DNA of 64,000 bases from assembly GCA_041907665.1 (NCBI GenBank), contig JAYRGW010000001.1:62001-126000 (forward strand), given 5' to 3'. The notes under the pieces were generated by a model. That model ran no database searches, had not been told where the DNA came from, and saw only the letters and a list, made by a program, of their open reading frames with translations. The position numbers and the translations under genes were made by a program. Below, in pieces: positions 26,041 through 34,301 of the stretch; the stretch's first letter is position 1, and each line of letters opens with the position of its first letter. This DNA is from JAAYUD01 sp041907665. GTDB taxonomy: Bacteria > Bacteroidota > Bacteroidia > Bacteroidales > Bacteroidaceae.

Positions 26041-28374
26041 TTATTCGATTGCTATTTCGTCAATGAATAAGAATGCCGGTTTGCCTTCCGAATAGTGTCC
26101 CTTAGGAAGTGCGCTGCTCGGTTTGATCGTTACTTTCACATAACGCGCGTCAGTAGGGGCAAAAGCGACGTCATAGTGGGCTATGTCTATTTTATTTAAA
26201 TCGGTATCTTCCGGATATTCCATATTACCTACTTCTGTGAAATTTACTCCGTCTTCGGATACGGCAACGGAAACATAGGAGGCTCCCATAATGAAAGCGG
26301 GCAAATTGACAATGGCTTCGGTGCTTACCTGGTTGATTTCTTGAGTAGTTCCCAAATCTATAGTTGCTTCAACAATTTGGTTGTAAAATCCCAACCAAAG
26401 TCCGCTAGCGTAGTTGCTATTACCTTTTAATCCATCATTAAGTGCGGGAGCGCCATTGAAAGCATAACGTCCCTTTGGTTCATCTTTCAATTTGAGAGGG
26501 CATAGGGTTGCTTTATTGAAAAAGAATTCTTTCGACAGGACATTTGATCGGTGATTAGGGCGTATAGCTACGGCTTTCAATGTACAAGACTTGTTTATCT
26601 TGATCGGTTCGGTGTATCGGGTTGAAGATGCTGTAGGCTCCGTTCCATCTGTTGTGTAATATATAGGAGCGTTGTCGATTGTAGACATCTTTTCGGAAAT
26701 GCATTTCTTTATTGTGTCTGTCTGACATTCGTCTGTGATATCATAAACATGCTTTGCATAATTTAGTCCGTCACGTTGGAAGATATCAAGTAAGCGAGGT
26801 AGACGTGAGGCAAAGTCTTTATAATCTTTCTTTTCTTGATTGCTCCATTGTACTTCTGCTAAAGCCGACATACGAGGCAGTACCATATATTCTACTTGCT
26901 TGGTTGTAGGAATGTATTCTGACCAGACATTGGCTTGTGCTCCTATAATATATGGCTTTACATCTGCTGCAAGCGAATCGGGTGCCGGCTCGAAGTTGTA
27001 CACGTCTTTAACCGGTAGATAACCACCAATAGCAAGAGGTTCGTTGGCTACATCTGTCGATTGATAGTAGTCGAAGTAAACGTATGTATTGGGCGTCATC
27101 ACAACATTGTGATGTAAATGCGCTGCTTCAATACCTCCCGACATACCACGCCACGACATTACTGTTGCATTAGGAGCTACATCGCCTTCGAGTATTTCGT
27201 CCCAGCCTATAATTTGACGACCTTTGCTGTTCAGAAACTTTTCGATACGGCTCATGAAATAAGATTGTAGGCGGTCCTCTGCCGAATGTTTGCTGTCGCT
27301 CTTCAGTCCTTCATCTTTAATTCGTTTTTGACACAGTGGACATGCTTTCCAGCGAACTCGTGGTGTCTCATCACCACCGATGTGAATATATTTGGATGGG
27401 AAGAGTGACATGACTTCCGATAGAACGTCTTCGATGAATGTAAATGTCGATTCTTTGCCGACGCATAGAATATCATCGAAAACACCCCATTCCTCCTGTA
27501 CCTTATAGGGACCTCCTGTACATCCTAAATAAGGATAAGCTGCTAGTGCAGCACTCATGTGTCCTGGCATGTCTATTTCCGGAATGATAGTGATGTGGCG
27601 GGCTTTGGCGTAGGCTACTATTTCTTTTATTTCTGCTTGAGTGTAGAAGCCACCATAAGGTTGTCCGTCGTATTTACCGGAGTTGTGCCCAATAACTGTC
27701 TGGGCACGTTTTGAACCGATCTCAGTAAGTTTTGGATATTTCTTTATTTCAATACGCCAGCCTTGATCCTCGGTGAGATGCCAATGGAAGTAGTTCATGT
27801 TGTGCAGTGCGAGTAAATCTATATATTCTTTGACGAACTTGGCGGGGAAGAAATGGCGACCACAGTCGAGCATCATGCCTCGATAGGCAAAACGGGGATA
27901 ATCATTAATAGTGGCACAGGGGAAAACAATATTGTTGCCTTTGGCTATTGCAGGCATTGATTTGCGCAAGGTCTGAATGCCATAAAACACGCCGCTTTCA
28001 TCTTTTCCGGTTATAGTGATTTGTTGCTCTTCTACTTTGAGTTCATACCCTTCGTTATGAGCGAATGATTTGTCGATTTTCAACAAGATGACATTCTTTT
28101 CTTTCGAAGTTTTTATTGTAATAGGAGAGATAGGTATTGATCGTCCGGTAGTCTCTTTGATGTAATTAGAGAGAAATACGGCATCACTTTTTAGCATTTC
28201 ACTGTTAGCAGCGTACTTTATTTTGCTTTGCGCATTCAGAATGAAGGGTCTACCATGCTGCAAATCTATTTGTTGTGGCAGTGGTATCACTTGATAATTG
28301 GCTTCTTTCTGCTGAGCAAATCCTGAGAATCCGCAGAAAGTAACGAAGCATGATATTAAAAGGTTTAGTCGCAT
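26041..28374 (-). CDS. beta-N-acetylhexosaminidase (GH20)
   Basis: A 777-residue secreted enzyme that releases terminal GlcNAc/GalNAc from glycans. A signal peptide spans about residues 1-20 (ending FAQQ). The GH20b N-terminal domain covers about 25-155, and the GH20 barrel begins RFAYRGMMLDCGRHF. The catalytic Asp-Glu pair is D335-E336 in YIHIGGDETPRVRW. A chitobiase-like segment (IYYTTDGTEPTASSTRYTEPI) and a C-terminal F5/8-type carbohydrate-binding module (about 650-777) complete the protein. A full-match -7 element lies upstream. It is probably periplasmic and monocistronic. Confidence 0.95.
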   Translation of the reverse strand: MRLNLLISCFVTFCGFSGFAQQKEANYQVIPLPQQIDLQHGRPFILNAQSKIKYAANSEMLKSDAVFLSNYIKETTGRSIPISPITIKTSKEKNVILLKIDKSFAHNEGYELKVEEQQITITGKDESGVFYGIQTLRKSMPAIAKGNNIVFPCATINDYPRFAYRGMMLDCGRHFFPAKFVKEYIDLLALHNMNYFHWHLTEDQGWRIEIKKYPKLTEIGSKRAQTVIGHNSGKYDGQPYGGFYTQAEIKEIVAYAKARHITIIPEIDMPGHMSAALAAYPYLGCTGGPYKVQEEWGVFDDILCVGKESTFTFIEDVLSEVMSLFPSKYIHIGGDETPRVRWKACPLCQKRIKDEGLKSDSKHSAEDRLQSYFMSRIEKFLNSKGRQIIGWDEILEGDVAPNATVMSWRGMSGGIEAAHLHHNVVMTPNTYVYFDYYQSTDVANEPLAIGGYLPVKDVYNFEPAPDSLAADVKPYIIGAQANVWSEYIPTTKQVEYMVLPRMSALAEVQWSNQEKKDYKDFASRLPRLLDIFQRDGLNYAKHVYDITDECQTDTIKKCISEKMSTIDNAPIYYTTDGTEPTASSTRYTEPIKINKSCTLKAVAIRPNHRSNVLSKEFFFNKATLCPLKLKDEPKGRYAFNGAPALNDGLKGNSNYASGLWLGFYNQIVEATIDLGTTQEINQVSTEAIVNLPAFIMGASYVSVAVSEDGVNFTEVGNMEYPEDTDLNKIDIAHYDVAFAPTDARYVKVTIKPSSALPKGHYSEGKPAFLFIDEIAIE

Positions 28375-28409
28375 AATAAAGATCTATATAAATATGTTAT
28401 TAATTAATG

Positions 28410-28417
28410 CAAATATA
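28410..28417 (-). promoter_or_regulatory. candidate -7 element for the GH20 gene
   Basis: Minus-strand TATATTTG, a full TAnnTTTG match, 35 bp upstream of the ATG. The -33 element is not evident. Confidence 0.45.
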
Positions 28418-28554
28418 ACAAAGATACTTGATAATTAGTATCGCTTTTACGCAAAATATTGTTCAATATGAGTTTTTATTATTTTTTTTCTTTTTCTCAA
28501 ATTTATTTAATTGAATAGTAACGAGTTGGTAATATTTATGTAATATGCGAGGGA

Positions 28555-28562
28555 TATATTTG
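28555..28562 (+). promoter_or_regulatory. candidate -7 element for the glycosyltransferase gene
   Basis: TATATTTG matches TAnnTTTG, 26 bp before the ATG at 28589. It overlaps an in-frame GTG at 28562, so that longer start is unlikely. Confidence 0.55.
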
Positions 28563-28588
28563 TGGTACAAAACAAAAATATATCAATT

Positions 28589-29722
28589 ATGAAATTTCTG
28601 TTTATCATTCAAGGAGAGGGTCGTGGACATCTCACACAAGCTTTGGCTTTGGAAGAAATGCTCAAACGCAATGGACATGAAGTTGTCGGTGCATTGGTAG
28701 GTAAAAGTTCAACGCGTACATTGCCGAAGTTCTTTTCGGAACACATGCAAGCGCCGATTGAGCTTTTTGCAAGTCCTAATTTTCGTCCATCGGCCGAAAA
28801 TAAACGTTTTAATTTGCTCTGGAGTGTCCTTTGCAATTTGGTAAAACTGCCATTATATATCAAAAGTATGCTCTTCATTCGTCGGCGTATTAGCGACACC
28901 CATCCCGATATGGTCATAAATTTTTATGAGGTGCTTACCGGATTGACTTATCTATTTTTGTGGCCATCGAGTCCATATATTTGTATCGGGCATCAATATA
29001 TGTTTTTGCATCCCGATTTTCGTTTCCCACCTTATAAGAGTCATTTACAACTCAATATGTTGCGCTTCTTTACTTGGCTGACTAGCGTCCGAACTAAACG
29101 CCGTTTGGCTCTTTCTTTTTACGGTATGTCGGCAATAGAAGATCGTCGATTAGTAGCAGTTCCTCCTCTGCTTCGTAAAGAAATAGCTTTTCTTCGCCCC
29201 CGAAAAGGAGATTATATTCATGGATACCTGCTAAATAGTGGGTTTGCAACCGAAGTGCAAGAGTATCATCAATTACATCCCGAGGTTTCGCTTCGTTTTT
29301 TTTGGGATAAGAAAGGTGCTGACGAAAAAACATGTATTGACGATACATTATCTTTTTATCAACTGGACGATGCTAAATTTCTGCAAAGTCTAGCAGGATG
29401 CAAAGCTTATGCAACAACTGCCGGGTTCGAATCTATATGTGAGGCTCTTTATTTGGGTAAGCCTGTTATGATGGTGCCGGCTCATATCGAACAAGATTGT
29501 AATGCTTTTGATGCGGTTAGAGCCGGAGCAGGTGTAATATGTCCTAATTTTGATATTGATCGCCTTTTGCGTTTCACTTTTTCTCATTTCTCTCATAATG
29601 ATTTCATCTGTTGGGCTTCGAGTAGTGAGATACGTATTATCAGAGAAATAGAAAGAGCGGGAACTGATCATAAGAGAAACGTCACTCGAAAGAATATAGA
29701 TATGGTACCTGGATGCGCTTGA
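28589..29722 (+). CDS. glycosyltransferase, GT-B fold (MurG/UGT-like)
   Basis: A 377-residue protein starting MKFLFIIQGEGRGHLTQALAL; GEGRGHLTQ is the glycine-rich N-terminal loop of MurG-like GT-B enzymes. The nucleotide-sugar side shows YATTAGFESICEALYLGKPVMMVPAHIEQDCNA, the usual donor-binding segment with a conserved Glu. It probably transfers a sugar to a lipid or glycan at the inner membrane; donor and acceptor are unknown. There is no signal peptide. The gene is divergent from the GH20 gene, with its own promoter. A GTG nine codons upstream is rejected because it lies in the promoter. Confidence 0.85.
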   Translation: MKFLFIIQGEGRGHLTQALALEEMLKRNGHEVVGALVGKSSTRTLPKFFSEHMQAPIELFASPNFRPSAENKRFNLLWSVLCNLVKLPLYIKSMLFIRRRISDTHPDMVINFYEVLTGLTYLFLWPSSPYICIGHQYMFLHPDFRFPPYKSHLQLNMLRFFTWLTSVRTKRRLALSFYGMSAIEDRRLVAVPPLLRKEIAFLRPRKGDYIHGYLLNSGFATEVQEYHQLHPEVSLRFFWDKKGADEKTCIDDTLSFYQLDDAKFLQSLAGCKAYATTAGFESICEALYLGKPVMMVPAHIEQDCNAFDAVRAGAGVICPNFDIDRLLRFTFSHFSHNDFICWASSSEIRIIREIERAGTDHKRNVTRKNIDMVPGCA

Positions 29723-29738
29723 ACTTAATCAAACTCTT

Positions 29739-29752
29739 TGCAAACGTTTGCA
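29739..29752. promoter_or_regulatory. perfect LacI-family operator palindrome
   Basis: TGCAAACGTTTGCA is a perfect 14-bp palindrome with the central CG and flanking AAACGTTT typical of LacI/GalR operators. It lies about 105 bp upstream of the LacI-type gene, just before a -33 TTTG (29759-29762) and -7 TATTTTTG (29785-29792) pair. It most likely binds the product of the next gene. Confidence 0.7.
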
Positions 29753-29758
29753 TTGTTT

Positions 29759-29792
29759 TTTGTTTAAATAAGATTTTATTTTCGTATTTTTG
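29759..29792 (+). promoter_or_regulatory. promoter of the LacI-MFS-pullulanase-MalQ operon
   Basis: TTTG at 29759-29762 and TATTTTTG at 29785-29792 fit the Bacteroides -33/-7 pattern with a slightly long spacer of 22 bp. The operator palindrome sits directly upstream. Confidence 0.55.
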
Positions 29793-29855
29793 ATGCGTTA
29801 AACCCTTTATATTTGTAATAGAGTATATTAACCTTATAAAGGAAGATCGCGTGTC

Positions 29856-30869
29856 ATGAAAGGCCCCCTTACAATAAAAGATATTGCCCAAGCATTGGGC
29901 ATTTCTGTCTCTACCGTCTCACGGGCGTTGAAAGACAGTCCTAATATCAGTGTGGATATGCGGCGGCAAATTAGAGACTATGCGGTAGCACACCATTACC
30001 AACCTAATACTGCGGCGGCCAATTTGCGTACACGTCAATCTAAAATTATAGGTGTGATATTGCCCGAATTTGTCCATTTCTTTTTTTCGAGTGTGCTGAG
30101 TGGTATTGAGGATGTGGCGTGGCAGCGTGGCTATAATCTCATGATAGCCCGAAGTGATGATAAATATGAACGCGAAGTAAATGCTGTAAACAGATTCATG
30201 GAAAATCGAGTTTGCGGAGTGATTGCTTCACTGGCTAAAGAAACTCAGCTTTTCGAACATTATCAACGATTGATAGATAACGATATCCCGGTAATCTTCT
30301 TTGATCGCATCTGTACCGAGATACAGACTGAACGAGTTGTTGTTGATGACTATATGGGAGCTTTTGCAGCGGTTGAGTATTTGATTAAAACCGGTTGCAA
30401 ACGTATTTTCTTTTATAATTCTCCTCTTCATCTTGAAATTTCTAAGAATCGTCGCAATGGTTACTTGGACGCGATGAAAAAATATGGTATGCCTATAGAG
30501 AATGATATGATGAAGATATGCGACTCTCGAGAAGAAGCTATGAGTATTACGCCTGAGATTCTTAAATCGAAGAACAGACCGGATGCTTTTTTTTCTGTCA
30601 ATGACGAAACTGCGGCAGGGATATTGACTGCTTGTAAGGACTTGCAGATAAAAGTACCCGAAGAGGTCTCTATCTGTGGCTTTTCGAATGGAGCAGTGGC
30701 AATATCAACAGATCCTAAGCTTACGACTGTCGAACAAAAAGGTGTTGAAGTAGGTGAGTGTGCTATCAAAATATTGTTGGATAAACTAGAAGGGAGCTCC
30801 GATATGCCGCGGAAAAATAGAATAGTCCGTACCAATCTGGTAGTAAGAGGAACAACAAGGAAAATATAA
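29856..30869 (+). CDS. LacI-family transcriptional regulator
   Basis: A 337-residue regulator. The LacI helix-turn-helix is LTIKDIAQALGISVSTVSRALKDSPNISVDMRRQI at about residues 4-38, with the hinge helix AAANLRTRQSKIIGVILPE. The periplasmic-binding-protein-like effector domain follows, with FFSVNDETAAGILTACKDL and VSICGFSNGAVAISTDPKLTTVEQ. It is the first gene of an operon with an MFS sugar transporter (12 bp away), pullulanase and 4-alpha-glucanotransferase, so its effector is probably maltose or a maltodextrin. The palindrome upstream suggests autoregulation. Confidence 0.93.
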   Translation: MKGPLTIKDIAQALGISVSTVSRALKDSPNISVDMRRQIRDYAVAHHYQPNTAAANLRTRQSKIIGVILPEFVHFFFSSVLSGIEDVAWQRGYNLMIARSDDKYEREVNAVNRFMENRVCGVIASLAKETQLFEHYQRLIDNDIPVIFFDRICTEIQTERVVVDDYMGAFAAVEYLIKTGCKRIFFYNSPLHLEISKNRRNGYLDAMKKYGMPIENDMMKICDSREEAMSITPEILKSKNRPDAFFSVNDETAAGILTACKDLQIKVPEEVSICGFSNGAVAISTDPKLTTVEQKGVEVGECAIKILLDKLEGSSDMPRKNRIVRTNLVVRGTTRKI

Positions 30870-30881
30870 AGTAAAGATACC

Positions 30882-32261
30882 ATGAAGACAAAGCCCGACT
30901 TAAGTTTTTGGAAACTATGGAATATTAGTTTCGGTTTCTTTGGTGTGCAAATAGCGTATGCTTTGCAAAGTGCCAATATTAGCAGGATCTTCTCCACATT
31001 GGGTGCCGATCCTCACAATCTAAGTTATTTTTGGATTCTTCCTCCTCTGATGGGAATTATAGTCCAGCCCATTGTCGGCTATTTTAGTGATAAGACATGG
31101 ACTCGTTTCGGTCGTCGCATACCTTATCTGTTTATTGGCGCAACCGTGGCTGTCTTTATTATGTGCATGTTGCCCAATGCCGGAAGCTTCGGAATAGGTG
31201 CTAGCGCCGCAATGATCTTCGGACTTATTTTCTTGATGCTGTTAGATACTTCCATTAATATGGCAATGCAGCCTTTTAAAATGTTGGTGGGAGATATGGT
31301 AAACGAGAAACAAAAGGGACTAGCTTATTCCATACAGAGTTTTCTTTGCAACGCCGGTAGTTTGGTGGGTTATTTGTTCCCATTTGTGTTGGCTGTATTT
31401 GGTATTAGCAATACTGCTTCCAAAGGAGTTGTCCCCAATTCGGTGATTTATGCTTTTTATATCGGTGCTGCTATCCTGATTCTTTGTGTTCTATTTACGA
31501 CACTGAAAGTAAAAGAGATGCCGCCTAAGGAATATGCCGAGTATCATGGGTTGACCGAAGAGAAAGAAAAAGAGAAAATAAATATGTTCAAGTTGCTTGT
31601 CAAAGCACCGAAAGTGTTTTGGACTGTTGGGCTTGTACAGTTTTTCTGTTGGGGGGCCTATATGTATATGTGGACTTATACTAATGGTACTGTAGCTTAT
31701 CATTTCTTTGGAACTCCGGTTTTAGATACGGTTGTAGGCGGAGCCCATAAAATGATGCTCAATACACAGTCTGTACAATATCAGAATGCGGCCAATTGGG
31801 TTGGCGTAGCTTATGCCGTTCAAGCAGTAGGAGCTGTGATATGGGCAATGATCATTCCATTGTTCAATCACCGTCGATTCATTTATTCATTGAGTTTGTT
31901 GATGGGAGCTATCGGTTTTGTACTTATGTCTTTTTCGACAGAACTTTATATGCTGTTTGTTTCCTTTGCCCTTATCGGTTGTGCTTGGGCTGCAACATTG
32001 GCTTTACCTTTCACCCTATTGACAAATGCCCTTAACGGTTCTCACATGGGTACTTATTTGGGCCTTTTCAATGGGACAATATGTGTCCCGCAAATCATCG
32101 CTGCTTCGTTGGGAGGAGTTATACTTTCGCTTATCTCTCCTGCAGGAGCACTTCCTTCCGAATGGTTAATGATGCTTATTGCGGGTTTAATGTTATTTGT
32201 CGGAGCATGCTTTGTGTGGATGATAAAAGAACAATATGGTGAAATACAATCAGTAGATTAA
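30882..32261 (+). CDS. MFS sugar transporter, probable maltose/maltodextrin importer
   Basis: A 459-residue inner-membrane carrier with about 12 hydrophobic segments. The MFS loop motif reads GYFSDKTWTRFGRRIPYLFIG near residue 65. The pattern, including SPAGALPSEWLMMLIAGLM near the end, resembles the GPH/sucrose-type cation symporters and the MalA-like maltose transporter of Bacteroides. Its place between a LacI-type regulator and two starch-processing enzymes supports malto-oligosaccharide import from the periplasm. The exact substrate is inferred from context. Confidence 0.85.
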   Translation: MKTKPDLSFWKLWNISFGFFGVQIAYALQSANISRIFSTLGADPHNLSYFWILPPLMGIIVQPIVGYFSDKTWTRFGRRIPYLFIGATVAVFIMCMLPNAGSFGIGASAAMIFGLIFLMLLDTSINMAMQPFKMLVGDMVNEKQKGLAYSIQSFLCNAGSLVGYLFPFVLAVFGISNTASKGVVPNSVIYAFYIGAAILILCVLFTTLKVKEMPPKEYAEYHGLTEEKEKEKINMFKLLVKAPKVFWTVGLVQFFCWGAYMYMWTYTNGTVAYHFFGTPVLDTVVGGAHKMMLNTQSVQYQNAANWVGVAYAVQAVGAVIWAMIIPLFNHRRFIYSLSLLMGAIGFVLMSFSTELYMLFVSFALIGCAWAATLALPFTLLTNALNGSHMGTYLGLFNGTICVPQIIAASLGGVILSLISPAGALPSEWLMMLIAGLMLFVGACFVWMIKEQYGEIQSVD

Positions 32262-32292
32262 ACTCTGCTGAATAAGTTCATCAATAAAAAAA

Positions 32293-34290
32293 ATGACAAT
32301 GAGGCTATCGAATAGATTTCAATTAATATTATTGTCGGCTATATTTAGTTGTTCGGCCTACGCTATCGGAGTAGTACAATATGATAGCTATCCTATGCCA
32401 GCGGGGCAATGGGAGGAATGTCGCTACTCCGTAAGGTATACTTCATTCTGTTTGTGGGCACCTACGGCGAACCGTGTTAGACTTAATATCTATTCATCCG
32501 GATCCGGTAATAATATTTGGCGGACCCTCTTTATGCAATATTCCAAAGAGGATGGTTTGTGGAAGACGGCAGTCAATAAAGATTTGAATGGTAAGTTTTA
32601 TACTTTTCAGATACAAATGAATGGTCGTTGGCTTGCTGAGACTCCCGGCTTATGGGCCAAAGCTGTTGGCATTAATGGCAGACGAGCATCTATTTTGGAT
32701 CTTAGTACAACCAATCCTAGCAATTGGGCAAAAGATTATCGCCCAGCGTTGAAGAACTTCTCGGATATTACAATATATGAGATGCATTATCGAGATTTAT
32801 CGGCAAGCAAAAGTTCGGGAATCAAGCATCGCGGAAAGTTTTTGGCGTTGACAGAAGAGAATACCCATACTTCCGACGGATTGTCTACCGGTATTGATCA
32901 TTTAAAGGAACTGGGTGTTACTCATGTTCACGTGTTGCCTTCTTTCGACTTTGCTTCTGTGGATGAAAGAGACAGTAATAGATACAATTGGGGCTACGAT
33001 CCACAGAACTATAATGTTCCCGATGGGGCATATTCGACGAACCCTTACGATCCTAAGGTCCGCATTATGGAATTCAAAAAGATGGTGATGGCTCTGCATC
33101 ATGCGGGTATTCGTGTTGTCCTTGATGTTGTTTACAATCATACATCGAAAATGGATGGAAGTAATTTCCAACTTACCGTGCCCAGCTATTTTTATCGGAC
33201 AGATGATAAAGGAGCCTTTTCGAATGCTTCGGGTTGTGGTAATGAAACAGCTTCGGAGCGACCCATGATGCGCCTTTACATGATTCAATCCGTGCTTTAT
33301 TGGGCGAAAGAATATCATATAGATGGTTTCCGTTTTGATTTGATGGGAGTGCATGACATCGAGACAATGAATGGAATAAGAAAAGCATTGGATGCTTACG
33401 ATTCTTCTATCTTTGTTTATGGCGAAGGCTGGGCTGCCGGTGCTCCGGCATATTCGCCAGAGAAGTTGGCAATGAAAGCAAATATTGTTGAGATGCCTCG
33501 CATTGCAGCTTTTGGCGACGAAATGCGCGATGCTCTTCGAGGTCCTTTTAGTGATGATAATAAAGCGGCTTTCTTGGGAGCTGTGCCTGGTAGCGAAATG
33601 AGTATCAAATTTGGTATCGTAGGTGCTATCTGGCATCCACAGATTCTTTACGATAAGGTAAATTATAGTACTAAGCCTTGGGCCTTGCAACCTACTCAAG
33701 CTATTAGCTATGTATCATGTCACGATGATATGTGCTTGGCCGATCGGTTAAAGGCTTCTATCCCTAATGCTACTGAATCTGAACTTCTTCGACTCGACAA
33801 ACTTGCTCAAACAATTGTCTTTACATCGCAAGGAGTGCCTTTTATGTTTAATGGAGAAGAAATGTTTCGAAGCAAAAAGGGAGTGCACAATAGTTTTGAT
33901 AGCCCCGACAGTATCAATGCCATTGATTGGTCACTAAAAAGTAAGTATAAAGATCTGTTTGAATATTATAAGGGGCTTATTGCCTTGCGTAAAGCACATC
34001 CTGCTTTTCGGATGGGCAGTGCCGATGTTGTTCGAGAGAAACTGAAGTTTCTTCCGGTGAACAAGGATAATGTCATTGCCTATACGCTGAATGATCATGC
34101 TGCAGGTGATCAGGCCAAGCAGATCGTTGTAGTGTTTAACTCGAATGCAGAAGACATCAGGCAAATGATAGATAATGGAAAATACAAGGTGCTTTGCCGA
34201 GATGGTGAAATCAAACTAAGCGGATTGGGCACCATAGATGGTGGAGAGATAATTGTACCCAAACAGTCTGCTCTTATTTTGTCTAAATAA
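32293..34290 (+). CDS. pulA: type I pullulanase (GH13), secreted or lipoprotein
   Basis: A 665-residue debranching enzyme that hydrolyses alpha-1,6 bonds of pullulan and branched dextrins. After an N-terminal export signal comes a CBM48-like domain (YTSFCLWAPTANRVRLNIYSSG). The type I pullulanase motif YNWGYDPQNY lies at 231-240. Catalytic GH13 regions are VVLDVVYNHT, the nucleophile D349 in DGFRFDLMG, the acid E378 in VYGEGW and the region with VSCHDDM. The signal segment ends SAIFSCSAYA, so either signal peptidase I cleavage or lipidation at Cys is possible. Met3 is an alternative start. It lies 31 bp after the transporter and 11 bp before malQ. Confidence 0.93.
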   Translation: MTMRLSNRFQLILLSAIFSCSAYAIGVVQYDSYPMPAGQWEECRYSVRYTSFCLWAPTANRVRLNIYSSGSGNNIWRTLFMQYSKEDGLWKTAVNKDLNGKFYTFQIQMNGRWLAETPGLWAKAVGINGRRASILDLSTTNPSNWAKDYRPALKNFSDITIYEMHYRDLSASKSSGIKHRGKFLALTEENTHTSDGLSTGIDHLKELGVTHVHVLPSFDFASVDERDSNRYNWGYDPQNYNVPDGAYSTNPYDPKVRIMEFKKMVMALHHAGIRVVLDVVYNHTSKMDGSNFQLTVPSYFYRTDDKGAFSNASGCGNETASERPMMRLYMIQSVLYWAKEYHIDGFRFDLMGVHDIETMNGIRKALDAYDSSIFVYGEGWAAGAPAYSPEKLAMKANIVEMPRIAAFGDEMRDALRGPFSDDNKAAFLGAVPGSEMSIKFGIVGAIWHPQILYDKVNYSTKPWALQPTQAISYVSCHDDMCLADRLKASIPNATESELLRLDKLAQTIVFTSQGVPFMFNGEEMFRSKKGVHNSFDSPDSINAIDWSLKSKYKDLFEYYKGLIALRKAHPAFRMGSADVVREKLKFLPVNKDNVIAYTLNDHAAGDQAKQIVVVFNSNAEDIRQMIDNGKYKVLCRDGEIKLSGLGTIDGGEIIVPKQSALILSK

Positions 34291-34301
34291 AAAATACATA
34301 A

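Noticed and set aside
28562..28588. GTG start for the glycosyltransferase
   Set aside because: The GTG overlaps the -7 promoter element TATATTTG, and the conserved glycine-rich N-terminus begins at the ATG at 28589.
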